A stretch of 51,098 bases of DNA. Origin: Kiritimatiellia bacterium. GTDB lineage: Bacteria; Verrucomicrobiota; Kiritimatiellia; JAQICX01. The DNA is taken from positions 1-51,098 of the forward strand of contig JAQICX010000247.1 of NCBI GenBank assembly GCA_027858345.1, given 5' to 3'. The position numbers and the translations under genes are program-made. Below, in pieces: positions 1-8,064 of the stretch (positions within the stretch are counted from its first letter, which is position 1; the number at the start of each line of letters is the position of its first letter). Below the pieces are notes generated by a model that ran no database searches, had not been told where the DNA came from, and was given only the letters and a program-made list of their open reading frames with translations.

Positions 1-123
1 TTGAAGTTGGCTTCTTATGATTTAAATATTGTGGCACTCCACATACTGAAAAGGTGGAGAAAACAGAGAAAACAAACCAAATCTAAGGGAAGAGAACCAT
101 ATTATGTCTACTCGACAAAATGA
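1..123 (+). CDS. Possible 3' end of a gene entering from the left edge
   Basis: One frame is open from base 1 to a TGA at 121-123. It encodes about 40 residues with a lysine/arginine-rich end (around RWRKQRKQTK) finishing in VYSTK. A basic tail of this kind is common in transposases, but no motif decides it. It may also be chance in a non-coding leader. Confidence 0.25.
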   Translation: MKLASYDLNIVALHILKRWRKQRKQTKSKGREPYYVYSTK

Positions 124-649
124 TTACGCCCTGACTCAAACTTGTGAGAGAGGCTTTAGACATTAAAGATAAACAATAGTATAAAGCAATGAGCGTAGCG
201 AATGGCCTACGGGCAGAGATTATACTAGCCCTAGGCAACGCCTAGGCTAATAATCATTGTTTTTTTGTTGCGCCCTGTAAGGGCAACTTAATAAATATAG
301 GGTTAAGTACCCCTCCCACCTCGCAGGCGAGGTGATCCCGCAGACCGGGACTAGCGAGCTAGCCGGGGAGGAGTTTTGGCGGACTAGGCTAGTTTGCAGC
401 TATAACACCTGTAGCGTCGGGCGTTGACCGACGAGAATAGATTGGGATAAGACTAAATGCTCTTTATTCCGACCTGCCGAGCCGTAGTCTCGACCGCATC
501 CTGCGTAGTTAGCAGAACGAAGCGGGAAGAGCGTAGGGTGGTTGATTTATAACATGAGGGCTAGGGTTAGCTTGCAGAATAAGTCCTGTAGCCGAGTCCC
601 GTGGGCTCGGAAAAATTTAAGTAAAGAAGACTTTGTAACATTTACGAAA
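124..649. other. Repeat-rich intergenic leader
   Basis: No gene is supported here. From about 180 the stretch is a mosaic of short palindromes: a CCTAGGC-AAC-GCCTAGG hairpin, GCCCT-gtaa-GGGC, CCTCGC-AG-GCGAGG, and CGTCGG-gcgttga-CCGACG. A CCGAG-tcccgtggg-CTCGG hairpin ends just before the next gene. Positions 220-470 recur inverted at 11678-11911. Confidence 0.6.
220..470 (+). repeat. Mosaic hairpin repeat, copy 1 (inverted copy at 11678-11911)
   Basis: Read against the reverse complement of 11678-11911, this block aligns nearly end to end. It shares the CCTAGG palindrome, the GCCCT/AGGGC hairpin, TACCCCTCCCACCTCGC, the GGAGGAGTTTTGGCGGAC box and the GTCGGGCGTTGACCGAC hairpin. The two copies differ mainly in the middle, where one has a GGGACTAGCGAGCTAGCC module and the other a simple CTCCC-ctaaaagc-GGGAG hairpin. 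Modules seem to have been exchanged inside a conserved frame. Confidence 0.85.
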
Positions 650-2929
650 ATGAAAAAAATAATGAAAAAAATAATAGCAATAATTTGTATGGCTGCACTT
701 TGCGTGCAGGCTGATGTTTCTCAGAAAGATAAAGCCAAGTGGCGTCTGAGCGTTCGAACATCCACATCAAGGGCGATAAGTGAAACTGAGAACCTTTCAG
801 AAATGAGTGTTGAAGAAAAAGCTGTTTTGGCAAATTACCTAAAGACTGAAATGCTCAATAATGTCACTGGATATAAAAATCGTGAAGAGGCATCAAAACA
901 ACTTTATAGTAAAGTTGAGCAGAAGAAGTTTGCTGAATATGATCAAGCCTTAGAACGTCTTGCTAAACAGGCAACTGAAACAAGTCCAATTACTGTTACT
1001 GTTGATGATATCAAAAAAATGGGTGGAGAAGCTCTGACTGAGGCTAAACAGTCGGAGAGTAAATCTTTTATGGATGAAAACTATGAGACGCTGTTCTCTA
1101 TTTCTCGAGAAGAGGCAATTACAGCTCAGAAAAAAGACATCTCTAAGATAGCAATTTTTCCAACATATGAGATTCTTAATGATTTCTTTAATACCCATGT
1201 GAAAATTCAGCCATTAGCAATGGACAACAAGCTCAAACAGCAGCTGAATGAGATTGTTCTAAAAGAGGGCGAAAGTTCCAAGGCTGTGTTTGACGAACTT
1301 GTGGGGTATGTTAAGCAGCAGAATTCTGTTGTTAACAGTGAGATTGACTATCAGCTTGGTTTCAGAAAGAACAGCATTGAAGATGCTTTAAATGAAGCCA
1401 AAGGAATTGCTAACTTGTATGAACAGACATTAATCTCTAATTATGTTTCAAACAAGGTTGCTAAGGTTGTTGAAGATAACTACAAAGATGCAGATGCAAC
1501 AATTCCCAAGTATAAATTGTTCTCTTTAAATCTTGGTTATATACAGAAAAAGTCAGCTGAGCTGGAACAACAAAAGCTTATAGATTTTGTTAAGTCATCT
1601 GATTCAAAGATTACTAATGAAGATATCATTGCCAAGATTAAAGCAGATATTTCTAAGCACAAGAAGAGCAGTGAAAGTAAGGTCATCTTGACAAACACTT
1701 ATTTAACAGAATTGCCTTTAGTTTTGGATAAACAATATGTCACATATGTTGGAACGCAAAATGCTGGTGAATTCTTTGTTGCAGAGCTTGCGAAAAAACA
1801 GAAACCATATGAAACACTACAGGCTAAAGTTGATCAACAGCTGAAGGTTGCTTTGCCAAGTGCAAGATTCCTGATTGTTGATGAACAGATGCTTAACTAT
1901 TTTCCACGTGCTCTTGATGAAACAAATTTTGCAGAAGAAGATATAATTGAGTATTACAAATCTCAAAGTCTTGGAATTGAACAATTAAAAGATGTTTATG
2001 TCTTTTATGATATACCGGAAAATAAAGCCAATGAAATTACTCCTGTCCTTCTTGAAGAGACTGAAAAAAAGATTATATCAATTACTAAAACCAGATTGAA
2101 TGAACAGCTTGATTCTCTCAAAATACAACTCTCGATTTTATATAAGCTTGAAAATGAACAAAAGGATTTGCTTAAAGAAAGTATTCGAGAAGGCAAAACT
2201 AAAGATGAACTGTTTAATAGCTGGATGCAGAAAATTAAGGCAGACTATTTAACCAACCATGCAGATGTGGCAAAAAAATATCCGGAAATCTATCAGTATG
2301 TTCAAGATGAGCTGAAGAAAATTATTTCTCAGTATTTTGATGCTATTAGAGAAGAACAGAAACAACAGGAACAGCAGCCGGTTGTTGCACCGCAAGTCAG
2401 TTCTGATCAGAGTACAAGTGAAGAGGCTGAAGAGATTATAGAAGAAGTGGAGCCTGAAGAGGAAGAGGTTGAAAAACAAGAAGAGAAGAAAGAAATTCCT
2501 GCACCTGTGAAAGAAGAAAAAGGTGTTACCGATAATATGAAAGAAATTCTTGGTACAGCAGATTGTCTGCTTGTCTTCTCTGATTTGGATGATGGAAATT
2601 CAAAAGTTGTTTTCTTGCTTCCTACTGAAGGACTCGTTGTTGAAAAAATCTTTGACCCTTCCGACATTGAGGTTGCTGCAGAGGAAATAGGTAATGCAAT
2701 TGGTGGATACCTAAAAACTATTGTTAATGAAAAAACATCAGAAAACAGCTCGCTTTTTGGATTTGGAAATAGTGATGAAAAAACGATTAAAGTGTTTGTC
2801 CTGATTAGAAGTAACCAGACAAGACACAAAATGACTGTTATCTTAAGAAAAAATATGATTGGACAAATACAGAGCATTACGAATGGGAAAAAGCAGAAGC
2901 TTAAGATTCACTGGGAAGAAGCACTATAA
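650..2929 (+). CDS. Secreted alpha-helical protein of unknown function
   Basis: I do not recognise this family. The start is placed at the ATG at 650 (or 662), because these begin a typical signal peptide (Lys-rich, then IIAIICMAALCVQA). An upstream TTG at 542 would add residues encoded by a dispersed hairpin repeat. The mature protein (about 735 residues) is rich in Lys, Glu and Gln, probably mostly helical or coiled coil. A Gln/Glu-rich linker (around positions 2350-2515; runs such as EEAEEIIEEVEPEEEEVE) leads to a C-terminal globular domain of about 135 residues. There is no lipobox, membrane anchor or enzymatic motif. A periplasmic or surface scaffold role is only a guess. No partner gene is evident nearby. 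Confidence 0.8.
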   Translation: MKKIMKKIIAIICMAALCVQADVSQKDKAKWRLSVRTSTSRAISETENLSEMSVEEKAVLANYLKTEMLNNVTGYKNREEASKQLYSKVEQKKFAEYDQALERLAKQATETSPITVTVDDIKKMGGEALTEAKQSESKSFMDENYETLFSISREEAITAQKKDISKIAIFPTYEILNDFFNTHVKIQPLAMDNKLKQQLNEIVLKEGESSKAVFDELVGYVKQQNSVVNSEIDYQLGFRKNSIEDALNEAKGIANLYEQTLISNYVSNKVAKVVEDNYKDADATIPKYKLFSLNLGYIQKKSAELEQQKLIDFVKSSDSKITNEDIIAKIKADISKHKKSSESKVILTNTYLTELPLVLDKQYVTYVGTQNAGEFFVAELAKKQKPYETLQAKVDQQLKVALPSARFLIVDEQMLNYFPRALDETNFAEEDIIEYYKSQSLGIEQLKDVYVFYDIPENKANEITPVLLEETEKKIISITKTRLNEQLDSLKIQLSILYKLENEQKDLLKESIREGKTKDELFNSWMQKIKADYLTNHADVAKKYPEIYQYVQDELKKIISQYFDAIREEQKQQEQQPVVAPQVSSDQSTSEEAEEIIEEVEPEEEEVEKQEEKKEIPAPVKEEKGVTDNMKEILGTADCLLVFSDLDDGNSKVVFLLPTEGLVVEKIFDPSDIEVAAEEIGNAIGGYLKTIVNEKTSENSSLFGFGNSDEKTIKVFVLIRSNQTRHKMTVILRKNMIGQIQSITNGKKQKLKIHWEEAL

Positions 2930-3286
2930 GCTGGCGGTAGCCAGCTAGGTTAAGATTAAGGTAAAAAACTCGCTGCGCTCGCAGGTTAAGATTAAGGTAA
3001 AGGTTAAGAGCTGGCGTTGCCAGCATATAATTCCGACCTCTGCTGAGGTCGGCTACAGAGCGTTTGCTGTTGCAGTTTGACATTAGATTGCTGTTTTACG
3101 TGTTGTAGCCGAGGTCAGCAGACCTCGGGAAGTAAGAAGAAGTTTAGCAAGTACACAAGTTGGTTTTGACCTTTTACAGAGTCACTTGGTCATTGAGTCA
3201 CTGAGCCACAAAAATTAGAGCGGTTTAGGGGCGGTGAACTGACTAACAGTCTACTGTGTCCTGCATAGCGAAGCGACGCATGGAAC
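2930..3286. repeat. Intergenic hairpins joined by GGTTAAGATTAAGG runs
   Basis: No gene is seen. Short perfect hairpins follow one another: CTGGC-ggta-GCCAG, GCTGGC-gtt-GCCAGC, CCGACCTC-tgct-GAGGTCGG and CCGAGGTC-agca-GACCTCGG. The first ones are separated by runs built of GGTTAAG, GATTAAG and GGTAAAG. The same words recur at 12010-12045, 15085-15110, 41380-41460 and 44615-44650. The final part leads into the octamer array at 3287. Confidence 0.7.
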
Positions 3287-3381
3287 AGTCTAACTGACCA
3301 ACCGACTAACCGTCTAACTGACTAACTCTAACCGACTAACTGTCTAACTGACTAACAGTCTAACTGACTAACTGTCTAACC
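3287..3381 (+). repeat. Degenerate CTAACTGN octamer array before tatD
   Basis: About a dozen units of CTAACTGA, CTAACTGT, CTAACCGT or related octamers are arranged head to tail, ending one base before the ATG at 3383. Eight is not a multiple of three, so the TAA in each unit falls successively into all three frames. The reverse strand likewise carries TAG in each unit. A larger array of the same unit lies before rsmE at 44741-44927. Confidence 0.85.
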
Positions 3382-3394
3382 AATGAAAGAAATT

Positions 3395-4189
3395 ATGAAA
3401 TTATTTGATACACATTTTCATTTTTATGATAAGAATGGAGAACCGGAAGAGTATTGGAACGAAATAAAGATTCCTGAACTTGAATATGTTTTGGCTGTTG
3501 GAGCCGATTTTGAAGAGAGTAAAGTTGCAAGAGATTTTGCGTCAAAGATAGATAACAGCTGGTTTGCAGCTGGTGTTCATCCTCATGGTGCAGATGAAAT
3601 CAAAGATGGCATTGCCTGCTTTGATGAATTTAAGAACGATGATAAACTGGTTGCAATAGGGGAGATCGGTTTAGATTACTTCTATGAAAACTCGGAGCGT
3701 GAAACTCAAAAGAAAATAATGGAACTTTTCTTAGAGCAGGCATTGAAACTGAATTTACCTGCAATTGTCCACTGTCGTGACCAGAATGATAAAGATCAGG
3801 CCTATCTGGATGCTTTTGAGATGCTTAAAGATTTTTCAAAAGATGGAGGACAATTTGAATTGCATTGCTTTGCCGGAACACCTTTCTGGGCAGAAAATTT
3901 TCTTGATTTAGGAGCTTATCTCGGCGTCACAGGAATTGTGACATTTCCAGCTGCTAAGAACATTAGAGATTCTGTAAAAGTTATACCACTTGATAGACTT
4001 CTTGTTGAAACTGATTCACCATATTTGGCTCCTGTTCCTCACAGAGGAAAACCTAACAACCCTGGATACGTAATTGAGGTTGCTAAAAAGGTTGCCGAAG
4101 TTAAAGGTATAACAGCTGATGAATGTGCAAAAATTACAACAAAGAATGCTTTTGAATTCTTCAGAATAGAGGGTTTACCGGAATGTTAA
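3395..4189 (+). CDS. tatD: TatD family metal-dependent hydrolase (DNase-like)
   Basis: TatD-family enzymes are metal-dependent TIM-barrel hydrolases with DNase activity. Metal-site motifs are visible in order: DTHFHF at the N-terminus, GVHPHG, GEIGLDYFY, HCRDQ, LHCFAG and ETDSPYLAP. The ATG at 3395 gives the family-typical beginning MKLFDTH and has a GAAAG five bases upstream. An ATG at 3383 is in frame and would add four residues, but it is preceded only by the octamer array. The length, about 264 residues, is normal. The stop overlaps the start of nudC by 7 bases, so the two are probably translated together. Confidence 0.93.
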   Translation: MKLFDTHFHFYDKNGEPEEYWNEIKIPELEYVLAVGADFEESKVARDFASKIDNSWFAAGVHPHGADEIKDGIACFDEFKNDDKLVAIGEIGLDYFYENSERETQKKIMELFLEQALKLNLPAIVHCRDQNDKDQAYLDAFEMLKDFSKDGGQFELHCFAGTPFWAENFLDLGAYLGVTGIVTFPAAKNIRDSVKVIPLDRLLVETDSPYLAPVPHRGKPNNPGYVIEVAKKVAEVKGITADECAKITTKNAFEFFRIEGLPEC

Positions 4190-5034
4190 GCAGAAGTGAT
4201 TTACAAGACCTTGATTTTTTTCCTCATGCACATGCTGTAGTTACACCTGAGAATCAATATACAATACTATTTCTGTTTGACTCAGAATATCAAATATTGA
4301 TGTCAAAGGATGAAAATGGTGACTATCATTTGCCGACAGTAGCTGACTTTGATGATATTGTTCTAAAAGACGAAATACCATTTGGATTTCTTGGTGATTT
4401 TCTCTGCAAATCAGCAGTGGTTGAAGCATTACCTAATAATAGCTTTGAACCATTTAATCTTCGTGAAGCATTAATATTCTTTAATAGCCACTATCAATTG
4501 ATTTCAAGGTCAAAAATGATTCTTCATTGGCATCATAGATCTAAATTTTGTGGAGCATGTGGAACAACGACAGCGCTTTCAAATAAAGAGATTTGCAAGG
4601 TTTGTGAAAATTGTGGAGAGTTATATTTTCCGGTAATTGCTCCTGCAGCGATAACTTTGATTCGCAATGGGGACAAAATTCTTTTGGCTCACAATAAAAA
4701 ATTCAAGAGTGGTCTTTTTAGTATTATTGCTGGCTTCACAGAGGCTGGTGAAAGTCTGGAAGAGTGTGTGCATCGCGAAATCTTTGAAGAAGTTGGTATT
4801 AGGGTTAAGAATATCAAATACTTTGGAAGTCAAGCATGGCCATTCCATAATTCACACATGATTGGTTTCACCGCTGAATATGATTCTGGCGAAGTTACGC
4901 CTGACAACATTGAAATTTTTGAAGCTGACTGGTTCTCCATTGATGAATTGCCTTCATTGCCAAGCAATATATCTATTTCCCGTAAACTCCTCGACTACGC
5001 AATCACCCAAATCGAAAACAACGAACCTTTTTAA
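4183..5034 (+). CDS. nudC: NAD+ (NADH) pyrophosphatase / RNA decapping Nudix hydrolase
   Basis: NudC enzymes hydrolyse NADH/NAD to NMN(H) and AMP and can remove NAD caps from RNA. Three features place the protein here. A four-cysteine zinc ribbon (CGACG then CKVCENCG) lies at about residues 123-146. A Nudix box follows: GFTEAGESLEECVHREIFEEVGI, with G, E, REIFEEVG intact. Downstream is SQAWPFHNS, matching the SQPWPFPxS signature that separates NudC from other Nudix proteins. The length of 283 is near the E. coli size. The start codon lies inside the end of tatD. No terminator is visible after it. Confidence 0.93.
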   Translation: MLSRSDLQDLDFFPHAHAVVTPENQYTILFLFDSEYQILMSKDENGDYHLPTVADFDDIVLKDEIPFGFLGDFLCKSAVVEALPNNSFEPFNLREALIFFNSHYQLISRSKMILHWHHRSKFCGACGTTTALSNKEICKVCENCGELYFPVIAPAAITLIRNGDKILLAHNKKFKSGLFSIIAGFTEAGESLEECVHREIFEEVGIRVKNIKYFGSQAWPFHNSHMIGFTAEYDSGEVTPDNIEIFEADWFSIDELPSLPSNISISRKLLDYAITQIENNEPF

Positions 5035-5514
5035 TACACAAAAAGCAAATTGTAGACGGCAAATAGTATCTTTTATCAACCCCAGATAAACTTAGGGCAG
5101 CATAGCCGCAACCAAAAATTTAACGCAAAGTTGCAAGGGTGCAAAGTCGCAAGGGAAAAAGGGAATCATTTTCTCGCACAAGCCGAGACGAAGTCGAGAC
5201 AGGCTTCAGAAAAGCTGGAGCAATGAGCATAGCGAATGGCAACGCACAAAGGACACAAAGAAGAAAAGATTTTTTACCACGAAAGGCACGAAAAAACACG
5301 AAAAGGGAACAAGAATAGCTGGATATTCTCGAAGAATGTGTTGCCATTAGGCCTTGCATTGATATTGCTTTTAAACAAAGAGCAATATATGCAAAACCTA
5401 TGGCAACACAAGTTTAAATCGCTTTGGAAGAGGAGGATGGTAACGCGAAGAACTTCGTTGCAGGTGTGTGGTAACGTAAGCTTCCGGGAACGATAACGTC
5501 CCCGTTATCAAAAA
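5035..5514. other. Intergenic region of low-complexity dispersed repeats
   Basis: No gene is convincing. At 5120-5152 there is an imperfect tandem of GCAAAGTTGCAAGG. At 5273-5305 ACCACGAAAGGCACG-type units repeat and would read HERHEK in one frame; this class of repeat is frequently mis-called as small proteins. At 5220-5242 the phrase CAATGAGCATAGCGAATGGC matches one at 186-206. Confidence 0.55.
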
Positions 5515-5536
5515 GAGTCTTAACTGAAAAACAAGG
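5515..5536 (-). repeat. Solo end of a TTTTTCGGTTG-family element
   Basis: GAGTCTTAACTGAAAAAC followed by AAGG matches the right terminal repeat of the element at 47120-47483 (GTCTTAACTGAAAAATCAAGG). No matching left end was found within the preceding 500 bases, so this looks like a remnant. Confidence 0.5.
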
Positions 5537-5553
5537 TTATCTAATAAAAAACA

Positions 5554-5822
5554 TTGTTTTTGTATATTTTGTTTTGTATAATCGACAAAATATTAGAAAA
5601 GGAACTGGAAAGGATTGGGGATGCTCCAGCATTGGCTGGTGCTCTTGAGCCAGGGGGGTATGCATTGTCTAAAAGTAATAAGATGTATGCTGAGCTGAGC
5701 AACAAATTGAATTGTTTTATTTGGATGCTCCTCGAATGATTAACATTTTGAGGACCAGGGAGAATGTCTTGGAGCCTGATTACAACAGTGCTATTTTTGT
5801 CTTTGAGCAGCTTGAAAAATAA
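5554..5822 (+). pseudogene. Frameshifted C-terminal fragment, possibly a toxin tail
   Basis: The frame from 5554 encodes KILEKELERIGDAPALAG through KMYAELSNK and then stops at 5739. A second frame opens at 5694 and continues plausibly as IELFYLDAPRMINILRTR to EQLEK, stopping at 5820-5822. Joining them with one frame change between 5691 and 5706 gives a soluble tail of about 85 residues. It ends on the ribosome-binding site of a small membrane gene and lies next to an Rhs core fragment. The arrangement resembles an orphan toxin C-terminus plus immunity gene of a polymorphic toxin locus. This is inference from layout; the toxin family is not identified. Confidence 0.4.
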
Positions 5823-5835
5823 GGAGATTAACAAA

Positions 5836-6182
5836 ATGGTTAATAATACTTTAAAGAGTTGGAAAAAAATCTTCATTATTTCATTGTCGCTGTTGGTGTA
5901 TTATTTTTTGGTCTATTCGGTCTTATACAAATGCTTTGTTATCAGTTACAAATAGGTTATTATACCAGTAGACCATCAGTTTTAGGAAATATATCAATGC
6001 TTATGTTATACGCAGCTATTTTTTTATATATAATTTCCTTGTTAAAACATTTAAGAAAAAACATATTAAATCAGAAAAAATATAATATTATAGGAAACGC
6101 TAGTTTCGTATTGTTCAGTATTGCAGTATTAATAGTAATTATTAGTATGATATTTGAAATACCGTTAGATGTTAGCAATTGA
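5836..6182 (+). pseudogene. Small four-helix membrane protein with a 7-A frameshift, candidate immunity protein
   Basis: AAGGAG at 5821-5826 is correctly spaced for the ATG at 5836, but that frame (MVNNTLKSWKK...) ends at 5955. The adjacent frame, starting as NLHYFIVAVGVLFFGL, continues to 6182. It encodes about 105 residues with roughly four hydrophobic segments (FIVAVGVLFFGLFGL, SMLMLYAAIFLYII, FVLFSIAVLIVIISMIF). The two frames meet at a run of seven A at 5863-5869. One extra A, or a -1 slip there, would restore a protein of about 115 residues. A TTG at 5859 could start the downstream frame alone but has no ribosome-binding site. The position right after a toxin-like tail suggests an immunity role (inference). 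Confidence 0.5.
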
Positions 6183-6687
6183 TTCTGCAAGTCAAGCCGA
6201 TTCAGGAGGACGCATAACGACAAGAGTTGTTCAGGGAAGAACTTACACCTACTCCTATACATCACAGGGGCAGTTGGCAGAATACAACAACCTCTCCGAC
6301 GTGCGACGCTCTGCAACATACACCTATGACCATGCAGACCGAAGAATCGCAATGTCCGTCGGTGGGGGAGCTGCTGATAACATAAACAACCCTTATGCGG
6401 CGGACTACCGCTTTGTATATCATGGCGACGACGTTGTCGCCGAATATGTTGACAAACCGGGATCTTTGAACGACTATAAGCGTATTTACTGGTTGATGCC
6501 GGACATTGATCAGCGTATTGGCTTTATTCATATTGACAATTCGGGTAATAAAGAGGTATATTATTATTTAACAGATCACCAATGTAGTGTTTTACAGGTG
6601 GTCGATGATGCAGGGAATGTGATTAATCAGTATGATTATGATGCATTCGGAAACATAATTGTTACCGACAACATTAAAACGGTATAG
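6169..6687 (+). pseudogene. Rhs/YD-repeat core fragment
   Basis: The 172-residue frame carries typical Rhs-family motifs: YTYSYTSQGQLAEYNN, SATYTYDHADRR, FVYHGDDVVAEYV, and the core YYYLTDHQCSVLQVVDD followed by YDYDAFGN. Intact Rhs proteins are over 1000 residues. Here the N-terminal repeats are absent, and the chain stops 10 residues after the core, where a toxin domain would normally follow. The first codons overlap the end of the membrane gene, and an in-frame TAG lies immediately upstream. Base composition is visibly more GC-rich than the flanking membrane gene. This is a relic of a polymorphic toxin gene. Confidence 0.85.
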
Positions 6688-6707
6688 CACTGTCGAATTA
6701 AAACTGT

Positions 6708-6823
6708 ACGGGAAAGAGTGGATTTCCATCCCGCGAGGCGGGATCATATTTTTACTAGCAAGCGTATCGTATCGTTTGTGCATGGATATGATGAGTTTGG
6801 CAGTTTATGGTTTAAAAAAGAGG
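6708..6823 (+). repeat. ~115-bp direct repeat, left copy flanking the Rpn-like gene
   Basis: Positions 6708-6823 align with 7948-8064 at about 85 percent identity by eye. The shared core is GATTTCCATCCCGC, GGGATCATATTTTTACTAGC, AAGCGTATCGTAT and CAGTTTATGGTTTAAAAAA. The CCCGC/GCGGG hairpin is intact in this copy. Confidence 0.85.
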
Positions 6824-7073
6824 CGGTGGCAGGGGATTCCTGCGACCGCCTTAGTTTTTTTGCGACGATATTTCTGTCACCTCTTTGTCGCGCCGTAGGC
6901 ACGTAGGCTGAAGTTCAGAATGGCGAAGGAGGAGGATTCTGTGCGATTAAACTTTTTTCTTTTGGCAGCTCAAAGTATTCGATGGTAATTTTTTTTGCAA
7001 ACTTTGAGGCTAACAGTTGTTGACAGTTTTTGTTGTTTTTACTATAGTTGTTTCATAATTAAGGAGTTATATT

Positions 7074-7946
7074 ATGGAATATTTGAAAGAAAAATACATT
7101 AATTTTTTTACAGACTTTGGGTTCAAGAAGCTTTTTGGTTCAGAGCCGTCAAAGGACTGTCTGATTGATTTTCTGAATTCTCTGCTTGAGGGAATGGAAG
7201 AACCAATTAAAGAATTGCAATTTCGGAAGTCTGAGAATATTGGTGCTTCAGAAATTGACAGACGTGCAATTTTTGACCTTTATTGCGTAAGTGAGACAGG
7301 CAGCAGATTTATTGTTGAACTCCAGAAGGCAAAACAGAAGTTTTTTAAGGATCGAAGCGTTTTCTATTCCACGTTCCCAATTCAGGAGCAGGCAAAGAAA
7401 GGTGATTGGAATTTCAAGCTTGATGCAGTCTATACAATCGGTATTCTTGATTTTGTATTTGAAGATGACAGTGATACACCGGAAAAATATCTTTATAATG
7501 TAAAACTGAGTGAGCTTGATAGTCATGAAGTGTTTTATGATAAACTGACTTTTGTCTATATTGAAATGCCGAGGTTTAAAAAGTCATTGTCAGAACTCAA
7601 AACTCATCAGGATAAGTGGATTTATGCTCTAAAGAATCTTTCAAACCTTACAGGTGTCCCAGAAGGCTTCAGAGAAGATGTTTTCCTAAAGTTCTTTGAT
7701 ATTGCCGAAATTGCTCAACTAGATCCAGTTGAACGAGATTCTTACGAAGATAGTTTAAAAGTCTATCGTGACCTCAAAAACACCATTGACACTGCTTTGG
7801 AAGAAGGCTGGGAAGGTGGACTTGAAAAAGGACGTGCAGAAGGTATTGTTACCGTAGCAAAGAATCTTTTAGAATCGGGTATGTCTCTTGAAAATGTTGC
7901 AAAGATGACTGGTCTTTCTGTTGATGAAGTTAATCAGTTGTTATGA
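7074..7946 (+). CDS. Rpn family recombination-promoting nuclease / PD-(D/E)XK putative transposase
   Basis: Rpn-like proteins are PD-(D/E)XK endonucleases that raise RecA-independent recombination and are often annotated as transposases. The N-terminus has the family opening FFTDFGFKKLFGSEPSKDC. The nuclease core follows as IFDLYC (Asp) then FIVELQKAK (ExQxxK) at about residues 64-86. The C-terminus, with GLEKGRAEGIVTVAKNLLES and MTGLSVDEVNQLL, is also typical. AAGGAG lies eight bases before the ATG. At 290 residues it appears full length. It sits alone between two ~115-bp direct repeats, with no partner gene. Confidence 0.9.
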   Translation: MEYLKEKYINFFTDFGFKKLFGSEPSKDCLIDFLNSLLEGMEEPIKELQFRKSENIGASEIDRRAIFDLYCVSETGSRFIVELQKAKQKFFKDRSVFYSTFPIQEQAKKGDWNFKLDAVYTIGILDFVFEDDSDTPEKYLYNVKLSELDSHEVFYDKLTFVYIEMPRFKKSLSELKTHQDKWIYALKNLSNLTGVPEGFREDVFLKFFDIAEIAQLDPVERDSYEDSLKVYRDLKNTIDTALEEGWEGGLEKGRAEGIVTVAKNLLESGMSLENVAKMTGLSVDEVNQLL

Positions 7947-7947
7947 A

Positions 7948-8064
7948 ACGGAAAAGGGCGGATTTCCATCCCGCAAACCGGGATCATATTTTTACTAGCA
8001 AGCGTATCGTATAGTTTGAGCATGGATCCGATGTTTTTGGACAGTTTATGGTTTAAAAAAAGAG
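7948..8064 (+). repeat. ~115-bp direct repeat, right copy flanking the Rpn-like gene
   Basis: This is the second copy of 6708-6823 in the same orientation. It begins within two bases of the stop codon of the nuclease gene. The hairpin in this copy is altered (CCCGC-aaa-CCGGG). Confidence 0.85.
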
